Shown: positions 1-5,013 of the stretch, piece by piece
How positions within the stretch are numbered: the stretch's first letter is position 1
Layout: every line of letters begins with the position of its first letter
Assembly (NCBI GenBank): GCA_021399405.1
Contig: JAAFKL010000415.1
Coordinates: forward strand, 1-7,332
DNA from: Candidatus Heimdallarchaeota archaeon
GTDB lineage: Archaea; Asgardarchaeota; Heimdallarchaeia; Heimdallarchaeales; Kariarchaeaceae
Direction: 5' to 3'
Length of the DNA: 7,332 nt
Program-made: the position numbers and the translations under genes
The notes under the pieces: model-generated
Told to the model about the DNA's origin: nothing
Database searches by the model: none
What the model saw: only the letters and a program-made list of their open reading frames with translations

Positions 1-162
1 CTGCATTTTTAGTCGAATCGAAGAAACACCTGCGAATCTTTTAATTTTTCGATTTTTATCAACAAAACGCTAGAATGAAAAGCCGAGTGCTAGAAAGAAT
101 AGGAATTCAATAGAACTTGAGATGTGTTAGATCGATTAAAATCTAATTATACTCTATCGATT
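1..162. other. AT-rich spacer downstream of the LRR gene
   Basis: I find no gene, RNA gene or strong terminator here. Two copies of the palindromic hexamer ATCGAT (131-136 and 156-161) lie 25 bp apart just beyond the LRR stop codon, and GCTAGAA occurs twice (69-75 and 89-95). On the minus strand this would be the 3' flank of the LRR transcript, but no long T run is present on that strand, so its termination point is unclear. Confidence 0.5.
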
Positions 163-915
163 TTATGTGATATGAAATTTGTATATTTTTTTATTTTTTA
201 AATTTTTTAGATTATCAAGTCCATTTGGGATTTCAATTTCGTCGACACTGTAAATTATTAAACTTTCAAGCTTTGCGAGATTACCAATACTATCAGGAAG
301 ACGTTTTAATGGATTTCCTACTAGATTCAACCATCTTAGTTCTATAAGTTTACCAATATTTTCAGGTAATTCTTCGAATTGATTGAAATTCAAATTTAAT
401 CCCCTGAGATTACTCATTCTTGACAATGAATCGGGCAGGTCAGTTAATTGGTTTCCAATGCCTAGTTCAACTAAATTGTCCATATCCGTGATAAACTTTG
501 GAAATTCCTTAATTTGATTACCCCTGATAGATAATATTCTGAGATATTTCATCTTCTCAATATTTTTTGGAATATATGTGTCATTATCAAGATGAATATG
601 TAGTTTCGTAAGGTTCTTCATAGTTGAAAAGATTTCAGGTATTTCCAGTATTTTGCTTCTGTTTAAGGCTATTCTTTTGATATTATTCATCTGTGCCAAT
701 CTTGGATCAAGTGCAGTTATATGTGGATCAGAGAACTCTATGGAGTTTATAAAATATAGTTCAAAAGTGGTTTCAAGTATTATACTGCCAGTATTTGGAT
801 GTCGAAAATATTTTTCTTTTTCAATAGTGTTCAGAATTCTATCAATATCTTTTGTCTCTACACCACGTAATTTCATCTCGAGTTGAAGTTTTTTTATTAT
901 ATCCAGCTCATTCAT
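163..915 (-). CDS. Leucine-rich-repeat protein, LPxxIxxL type, function unknown
   Basis: The 250-residue protein has a helical, charged N-terminal part (about 1-75, no family recognised) followed by six or seven leucine-rich repeats of about 23 residues (roughly 78-238). They follow the pattern LxxLxLxxNxLxxLPxxIxxL and are clearest at 124-146, 170-192 and 193-215. The repeat around 148-169 is one residue short, and the last one (216-238) is degenerate and may cap the solenoid. There is no signal peptide or membrane segment, so the protein is probably cytoplasmic. LRR arrays of this kind are protein-binding scaffolds; no enzymatic domain is visible and the partner cannot be inferred. The ATG start is supported by a TATA box about 26 bp upstream, which predicts a leaderless mRNA. 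The gene stands alone: 361 bp separate it from the next gene on the same strand. Such repeats are common in eukaryotes and occur in some archaea, notably Asgard lineages. Confidence 0.85.
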   Translation of the reverse strand: MNELDIIKKLQLEMKLRGVETKDIDRILNTIEKEKYFRHPNTGSIILETTFELYFINSIEFSDPHITALDPRLAQMNNIKRIALNRSKILEIPEIFSTMKNLTKLHIHLDNDTYIPKNIEKMKYLRILSIRGNQIKEFPKFITDMDNLVELGIGNQLTDLPDSLSRMSNLRGLNLNFNQFEELPENIGKLIELRWLNLVGNPLKRLPDSIGNLAKLESLIIYSVDEIEIPNGLDNLKNLKNKKIYKFHIT

Positions 916-935
916 ATTTAATTATAATCAACCAA

Positions 936-944
936 GGATATAAA
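936..944 (-). promoter_or_regulatory. TATA box of the LRR gene (leaderless transcript)
   Basis: The minus strand reads TTTATATCC here, within an AT-rich stretch. Its centre is about 26 bp upstream of the A of the ATG at 915, the usual archaeal distance from TATA box to transcription start. This predicts an mRNA beginning at or next to the start codon, consistent with the absence of any Shine-Dalgarno sequence. Confidence 0.55.
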
Positions 945-1208
945 TTAATCTATTAAAATCGATTGGCGTACCACTAACAATTCGTTCTGTTTTTATCTAT
1001 TGGTTAATTCATTGTTACTTGATGATAATTCAATTGTCTGTAGATCGATCTGGATTTAAGTCGAACCGGGAGATGCAAAGTCGATATCACAATTTCAGGA
1101 TAGGAGATAGCTCGAGAGATCGATTAATCGTAAAGGATTGATCGTAATGCAATATAATTTTCAAGAATTAAGACATCCAATAAATTCAGTCAACAAGCAA
1201 GATCAATA

Positions 1209-1261
1209 ATATTTGCCCAAAACCAAATATATCTGCCCATTGGGTTCCTAATATTTGCCCA
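1209..1261. repeat. Three 11-bp direct repeats at 20-22 bp spacing
   Basis: ATATTTGCCCA occurs at 1209-1219 and 1251-1261, and ATATCTGCCCA (one mismatch) at 1229-1239. A partial copy, TATTTGC, follows at 1269-1275. The start-to-start distances of the three full copies are 20 and 22 bp, about two helical turns, so bound proteins would sit on one face of the DNA. Read on the minus strand (TGGGCAAATAT), the copies lie 16 to 68 nt after the stop codon of the ribose-1,5-bisphosphate isomerase gene. They may be binding sites for a regulator or a repeated RNA motif in that gene's 3' untranslated region. The sequence does not tell which. Confidence 0.6.
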
Positions 1262-1276
1262 CGAACAGTATTTGCT

Positions 1277-2209
1277 TTAAATCATCCAAGGATATGTATT
1301 TCGAACAATTTCATAAACAATTGATGGGGGAAAAACGCCCGATTCAGTAATTAGTGCATCTATCAAGTCTCTAGAAACGCTTTCAAATGCAGGATTGAAT
1401 AATTTCAATCCATTTGGGGCTTCTGGCCAATCTGCTGTAATTTCTGTGTCATCCCTCATTTCGATTATCGTTCTCATACCAAATATTGTATCAGAATCAA
1501 ATTTCAACAGAGATCCTGCAACATAAAATGGAATATCACTTTCTTTAGCTGCTAGAGATAACAATCTTGACCCGATTTTGTTCAAAATCGTACCTTGTGA
1601 GGTTACTGCATCCATACCAATAACAATCATATCAATTGACGATTTTCTCAAGATCCAACGCATTGATGAATCAACTACCATTGTAGTTGGAATACCTGCA
1701 TCGACTAGTTCTTTAGCCGTTTTTCTACCCTGATAACGAGGTCTAGTTTCAGTACAAATTGCCTTAATATCTTTTCCTGATTCAAATGCCCGAGTAAAAA
1801 TTTCAGAAGTTGTTGAAGAATGACAATGTGTCATTACTGTATACCCATCTTGGATTCTTTGGGACCCTGTATGAATTATTTTCTCTTTTGTGTCTTTTAT
1901 CAATTTAACATAATCTTCGGAAGACTTAATGGCCTTTTCCTCCATTGCTTCAGTTCCATCATTCTTTACGGTATTCATGTCAAATAGAATTTTCTTCAGT
2001 CCGTTACGCAAGGCAGGTTCTGTTGGCCGGGTGTTAATTAAGATTTCACGAGCATTGTTAACATTTTTCTCAAATTCATGTACATCCATTGAAGTGCTTA
2101 ATCGATTGATATAACTAGAAAATGCGTTTACTCCATCGATAGCAACATTAGTCGCTCCTTGAATTTTTAATGATATAATATCGTCAGCTACCTTTTGTAA
2201 GAGATCCAT
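1277..2209 (-). CDS. Ribose-1,5-bisphosphate isomerase (eIF2B alpha/beta/delta-like family)
   Basis: This enzyme isomerises ribose-1,5-bisphosphate to ribulose-1,5-bisphosphate in the archaeal AMP degradation route that feeds type III RubisCO. The protein has a helical N-terminal domain (about 1-120) and a Rossmann-like domain with the family signatures THCHSST, TETRPRYQGR and GMDAVTSQG, and a C-terminal NPAFE segment. The Cys of HCHSS and the Asp of GMDAV correspond to the catalytic pair known from the Thermococcus enzyme. Length (310 aa) is normal. I chose the ATG at 2209; a TTG two codons upstream (2215) is possible but adds only Met-Trp. No Shine-Dalgarno site is seen. It lies 84 bp downstream of AMP phosphorylase, the previous pathway step, on the same strand. 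The main alternative within the superfamily, methylthioribose-1-phosphate isomerase or a true eIF2B subunit, is less likely given these motifs and this neighbour. Confidence 0.92.
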   Translation of the reverse strand: MDLLQKVADDIISLKIQGATNVAIDGVNAFSSYINRLSTSMDVHEFEKNVNNAREILINTRPTEPALRNGLKKILFDMNTVKNDGTEAMEEKAIKSSEDYVKLIKDTKEKIIHTGSQRIQDGYTVMTHCHSSTTSEIFTRAFESGKDIKAICTETRPRYQGRKTAKELVDAGIPTTMVVDSSMRWILRKSSIDMIVIGMDAVTSQGTILNKIGSRLLSLAAKESDIPFYVAGSLLKFDSDTIFGMRTIIEMRDDTEITADWPEAPNGLKLFNPAFESVSRDLIDALITESGVFPPSIVYEIVRNTYPWMI

Positions 2210-2272
2210 CCACAATTGTTTTTTTTAAAATCAATTAATAATTATCGAACTTGTAACATAATTTGGATTAAG

Positions 2273-2277
2273 AAAAA
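2273..2277 (-). terminator. Possible T5 terminator after AMP phosphorylase
   Basis: Five A on the plus strand give a T5 run on the minus strand 17-21 nt after the AMP phosphorylase stop codon. Archaeal RNA polymerase can stop at such runs, but five T is weak, so read-through into the isomerase gene is likely. Confidence 0.25.
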
Positions 2278-2283
2278 TTTATA
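2278..2283 (-). promoter_or_regulatory. TATA box in the AMP phosphorylase-isomerase gap
   Basis: The minus strand reads AAAATATAAATTT around this site, with TATAAA at its core. It sits about 10 bp past the AMP phosphorylase stop and predicts a transcript starting near 2255, leaving a leader of about 45 nt before the isomerase ATG. The isomerase may therefore be transcribed both from here and by read-through. AT-rich spacers produce such matches by chance, so confidence is limited. Confidence 0.4.
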
Positions 2284-2293
2284 TTTTACTGAT

Positions 2294-3817
2294 TTAGACT
2301 CTGTTTAGATTTATAGATCCTGAACCAATTCTTTCAAGTACCATTCCCTCTTGCTTGAAAGGTGGTTTTATCTGAGCCTGCTGAATTGCGGTATCCAAAG
2401 CATTTTCTCTTGAACTGAATAATTCCATAATTGTTTCACCCTTCTTCACAAATTCTCCTGCCTTTCTATGGATGATCATACCCGATTTCTTATCAGAAGG
2501 ACACCCCAATGAAGTCGAAATGATTTTAACCTGACTGTTCGATATGGTGGATATATATCCATCTTCTTGTGCTACAATAGTGGCTGTGTATTGGCCAACT
2601 TCAATATCCTCTATTTTCATGTTGGGATTCCCACCTTGAGCTTCAACAATCTCCCAAAATTTAGTAATAGCCTTACCTGATTTAACAATTTCATCAGCCA
2701 TATCTGCACCTTTTCCCCTTTGAGCTAATCCTGCCATTTCAAATAAAATGCCAGATAGTTCTGTTGATTTTTCTAAAACTGATCGAGGCCCATTTCCCAT
2801 TAGGGTAGATATTGCTTCTCTAGCTTCCAAAGCTGGTCCAATTGCATGTCCTACTGGTTGATCAGCATAAGTAATAGCACATTCAACATCAATTCCTACC
2901 CTTCTTCCTATCTCTACAAACAAATGTGAAAGTTCAGCAGATTGCATTCTTGTTTCCATTTTAGTCTCTGAACCGGTTGGCATATCTAGGACCATATGCT
3001 TTACACCTGTAGATAATTTTTTGGATAAAATTGAGGCTATAATTACACTCTCAGGATCTAAGGATAATGGTCGCTCAACTCTTCTGATAATTTCAGAATC
3101 AACTGGTGCCAAATTAAGTTGACCCCCCCATATTAACATCCCACGTGTTTTAGGCGCTATTTCCATTATTTCCTGGGCAGTAAAATTAATATCACACAAT
3201 ACCTCCATTGTATCTGCGGTTCCAGAGGGTGATGTAATTGCCCTTGATGAGGTTTTAGGGATAAGTAATCCCGCAGCAGCAATTATGGGTACAATAAGTA
3301 GAGAAACTTTATTTCCAGGGATACCACCAATACTGTGTTTATCGTATACAGGTTCATTAAATTCAATTGTTTCTCCATGAAGAGTAAAAGCACGTGTTAA
3401 CTGTTCAGTCTCATCCATTCCCAATGATTCATATTGCATTGCTAGTGTGAAAGCAGCAAATTCTAAATCAGAAACATTTCCTTGATACATATCATCAATA
3501 ATTAGTCGCAAATCCTCACCTGACCATTTCTCCTTTTCATATTTTTTCATAATTAAGGGATAGCTGGCGGGCCTACTTCTTGGTTTAATGGAAATACTCT
3601 GTCCTTCGTTTAACTTTAATTTATCAGCAAGATTTTTGGGTATGCCAATATCCCCTTTCAAGACTGTGTCTGTCCGTACAACTTGAACCAGTTTCTTTTT
3701 TTGATCTAATATTAATTGTGCTAATTCCGTTTGTGCATCTCTTGGATCATTATCTTCATTTGATAAAAACACAATCTCGGACCTTGTATCGATGTTATTT
3801 AATATTTTTACTTTCAA
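2294..3817 (-). CDS. deoA: AMP phosphorylase (archaeal type III nucleoside phosphorylase)
   Basis: This enzyme splits AMP with phosphate into adenine and ribose-1,5-bisphosphate; family members also act on CMP and UMP. The 507-residue protein has the three parts of the archaeal enzyme: an N-terminal barrel domain (about 1-85) absent from bacterial thymidine phosphorylase, a catalytic core (about 90-415), and a C-terminal PYNP-type domain (about 420-495, containing AGEFVKKGETIMEL). The core carries KHSIGGIPGNK at 160-170 and the phosphorylase signature SSRAITSPSGTADTMEV at 190-206. The start is TTG. It is the first start codon in the open frame and gives the family-typical beginning MKVKILN. 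No ATG or GTG lies upstream before the in-frame stop at 3887-3889. The next gene downstream on the strand encodes the next enzyme, so the two form a pathway unit, possibly an operon. The closest alternative is thymidine phosphorylase, which lacks this N-terminal domain. Confidence 0.95.
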   Translation of the reverse strand: MKVKILNNIDTRSEIVFLSNEDNDPRDAQTELAQLILDQKKKLVQVVRTDTVLKGDIGIPKNLADKLKLNEGQSISIKPRSRPASYPLIMKKYEKEKWSGEDLRLIIDDMYQGNVSDLEFAAFTLAMQYESLGMDETEQLTRAFTLHGETIEFNEPVYDKHSIGGIPGNKVSLLIVPIIAAAGLLIPKTSSRAITSPSGTADTMEVLCDINFTAQEIMEIAPKTRGMLIWGGQLNLAPVDSEIIRRVERPLSLDPESVIIASILSKKLSTGVKHMVLDMPTGSETKMETRMQSAELSHLFVEIGRRVGIDVECAITYADQPVGHAIGPALEAREAISTLMGNGPRSVLEKSTELSGILFEMAGLAQRGKGADMADEIVKSGKAITKFWEIVEAQGGNPNMKIEDIEVGQYTATIVAQEDGYISTISNSQVKIISTSLGCPSDKKSGMIIHRKAGEFVKKGETIMELFSSRENALDTAIQQAQIKPPFKQEGMVLERIGSGSINLNRV

Positions 3818-3847
3818 AAAATCAATCTCGAGAATATTATTTCGAAG

Positions 3848-3858
3848 ATAAAAATATT
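3848..3858 (-). promoter_or_regulatory. Possible TATA box for AMP phosphorylase
   Basis: The minus strand reads AATATTTTTATC here. A TATA element at this place predicts transcription starting near 3827, about 10 nt before the TTG start, hence a very short leader. The whole surrounding stretch is AT-rich, so the exact box is uncertain. Confidence 0.3.
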
Positions 3859-3972
3859 TGAGTCTCTCTATTACAAACTGATATTTTTACATTTTAAGGG
3901 CAAAAAAACTCACAGCTCGATCGATTCTTAGAATGATTAATTATATTTTAACATACTACATGGGATCTTTCA

Positions 3973-3980
3973 TATATAAA
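3973..3980 (+). promoter_or_regulatory. TATA box upstream of the structured RNA candidate
   Basis: TATATAAA is the best archaeal TATA match in this spacer. It predicts a start near 4002, so the transcript would include the whole hairpin-rich block from its first stem at 4028. Confidence 0.35.
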
Positions 3981-4004
3981 ATCAGACATTATTGATTTCA
4001 GTAG

Positions 4005-4012
4005 TTTAAATA
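4005..4012 (+). promoter_or_regulatory. Second TATA-like box, TTTAAATA, nearer the RNA candidate
   Basis: TTTAAATA here predicts transcription starting around 4031-4037, inside or just after the left arm of the first hairpin. It is an alternative to the TATATAAA box 32 bp upstream. Only 5'-end mapping could decide between them. Confidence 0.35.
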
Positions 4013-4027
4013 CTCAATTAACAATTT

Positions 4028-4318
4028 AATCACGATACAATCTCGTGATTGTACACCTTACACTTACATCCTTTAGAATTAAAGGAGTAAGAGGACTAGG
4101 TAAGTGTCTACCTGTCATTTCATCCTTTGGAAGAAGTACGGAAAAGCTGGAAGCGTGCCGAAAACTGTTCACAGTTGTCCTACCCTGTTTGTAAAAAACA
4201 GGAACGCTGGTCCCCAATCCACGGATTGAAAATGATCAACCAGTGGTTAAAAAATCACGGAAATCCTGTCTTTGATGACTCCAGTAGGATGAGAAGCAGA
4301 AGGAAGCACCGTTTTTTT
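4028..4318 (+). ncRNA. Candidate structured non-coding RNA, about 290 nt, unassigned
   Basis: By hand count, 4081-4310 is about 44% GC against 25% in the adjacent 3901-4020, the contrast expected of a structured RNA in an AT-rich archaeon. Perfect or near-perfect hairpins follow one another: 4028-4035 with 4043-4050 (8 bp); 4063-4067 with 4087-4091 enclosing 4070-4075 with 4080-4085; 4094-4102 with 4109-4116 (8 bp, one bulge); 4163-4167 with 4172-4176 (TTCA loop); 4184-4190 with 4196-4202 (7 bp); 4215-4219 with 4224-4228; and 4238-4241 with 4245-4248. AGCGT (4152-4156) can pair with ACGCT (4204-4208) around two of these, forming a three-way junction. TATA-like boxes before it and a T7 run at its end favour the plus strand. 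RNase P and SRP RNA have similar sizes, but I could not find their invariant segments. A decayed mobile element or a strand reversal remain possible. Confidence 0.5.
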
Positions 4319-4328
4319 ACGAAAAAAC
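4311..4328 (+). terminator. T7 run within a perfect hairpin, end of the RNA candidate
   Basis: GTTTTTT (4311-4317) and AAAAAAC (4322-4328) form a 7-bp stem with loop TACG. The seven consecutive T at 4312-4318 are a good archaeal terminator on the plus strand and mark a natural 3' end for the structured block. On the minus strand the same site would give only T6, at the upstream edge of the block. Confidence 0.5.
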
Positions 4329-4455
4329 AAAACCTGATTGAATAGTACTTTCAATATTGAGAGAAACTATGATGGCGAGATCAGATTTAGGGTTGCTGAA
4401 CGTGAATTCTTAATAATTGTAAAATTATGTAAGAAATTGATCATGGGATTATACA
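4319..4455 (+). other. Spacer and probable promoter region of ZPR1
   Basis: This AT-rich stretch contains one hairpin, ATTGAA (4337-4342) with TTCAAT (4350-4355). An AT-rich segment at about 4412-4428 is placed for a TATA box giving a short-leader ZPR1 mRNA. A TGATC at 4438-4442, 13 nt before the ATG, weakly resembles part of an archaeal Shine-Dalgarno sequence. Nothing else is convincing. Confidence 0.35.
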
Positions 4456-5013
4456 ATGACAGATAGAAGTCAGAATCCATACGAAATTCAAAATATAGAC
4501 TGCCCAAGTTGTCAATCTGATGGGGCAAATGTTGTTTCGCATGTAATGGATATTCCTTATTATGACGATTTTATTATGGTGGGAGTAAGTTGTTCGAAAT
4601 GTGGCTTTCGCTCATCTGATTTCTATAATATGCATTCCAAAGGACATACAAGATTCATTTACAAAGTTGATGATATCTCAGATGATTCCACCAAGGTAGT
4701 AAGGTCCGTTGAGGGTACCGTAAGTATACCTGAGATCGATGTCAAAATTGAACCGTATGGTGGTGGCTTATCATGGATTCGAAATATCGAAGGTGTTTTG
4801 CAAGACATTCATCAAAAATTGCTTATTGTGCTCAGAGATGAAGAGGATAGGAGTTCAATAGATAAAATTGAGAGAAGAATTGAGAAGTTAATGCAACTAA
4901 TGAAATATGAAATATCATTCACAATAATAGTTGATGACCCGACAGGCAATTCTTTGATACTACCAGCAGATGAAAAAAAATTAGAAATAACTATAATTAA
5001 CGACGGGTTATAG
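4456..5013 (+). CDS. zpr1: ZPR1-type zinc-finger protein (archaeal, single module)
   Basis: The 185-residue protein is one ZPR1 module. It has a four-cysteine zinc finger with CPSC at 16-19 and CSKC at 46-49, the latter followed by GFRSSDF, then a beta domain with SIPEIDVKIEPYGGG and the DDPTGNS segment near the C-terminus. A charged helical stretch at about 110-150 links these parts. Eukaryotic ZPR1 has two such modules and acts as a folding factor for translation elongation factor eEF1A; archaea carry a single-module version of about this length whose role is less well known. It would be cytoplasmic, with no signal or membrane segment. The ATG gives a natural N-terminus just before the zinc finger. 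It is the only protein gene on the plus strand and converges on Cdc48, sharing 6 bp including both stop codons. Family assignment is firm; the elongation-factor role is inferred from eukaryotes. Confidence 0.93.
   Translation: MTDRSQNPYEIQNIDCPSCQSDGANVVSHVMDIPYYDDFIMVGVSCSKCGFRSSDFYNMHSKGHTRFIYKVDDISDDSTKVVRSVEGTVSIPEIDVKIEPYGGGLSWIRNIEGVLQDIHQKLLIVLRDEEDRSSIDKIERRIEKLMQLMKYEISFTIIVDDPTGNSLILPADEKKLEITIINDGL
4973..4980 (-). terminator. T8 run terminating Cdc48 inside ZPR1
   Basis: Eight A on the plus strand, part of the Lys-Lys codons near the end of ZPR1, give T8 on the minus strand 28-35 nt after the Cdc48 stop codon. It is the longest T run downstream of that gene and a good archaeal terminator. 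Its use would make the Cdc48 mRNA antisense to the 3' end of the ZPR1 mRNA. Confidence 0.5.

Larger units (their letters stand above)
916..1276. other. Gene-free 361-bp region with palindromes and direct repeats
   Basis: No coding region or recognisable RNA gene was found. It holds the LRR promoter at its left end and the direct-repeat cluster at its right end. Between them are perfect short palindromes: AGATCGATCT (1042-1051), CTCGAG (1111-1116) and CGATTAATCG (1121-1130). The part from about 1040 to 1135 looks less AT-rich than its surroundings. It could hold operator sites or a small RNA, but I cannot support either. Confidence 0.5.

Noticed and set aside
1060..1076. tRNA T-arm-like sequence (GGTTCGAC on the minus strand)
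   Set aside because: The flanking bases do not form a T stem and there is no acceptor, D or anticodon arm.
4211..4241. CRISPR-like GATTGAAAA sequence
   Set aside because: It occurs once; there is no repeat-spacer array and there are no cas genes.
4028..4318. RNase P RNA or SRP RNA
   Set aside because: The size fits, but I could not find the RNase P core segments (GGAAAGTCC-like and ACAGAA...GGCTTA-like), nor the SRP helix 8 core or pairing between the two ends. A covariance-model search could overturn this.
4026..4345. Two short open frames, one on each strand (4026-4217 minus, 63 aa; 4127-4345 plus, 72 aa), across the hairpin-rich block
   Set aside because: Neither product resembles a known family, neither start has a ribosome site, and both lie within inverted-repeat sequence with a higher GC content than the real genes.
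4368..4399. Possible C/D box guide RNA (ATGATGG followed by CTGA)
   Set aside because: The C box is imperfect, the distance to the CTGA is too long for a guide, and no inner C' and D' boxes are present.
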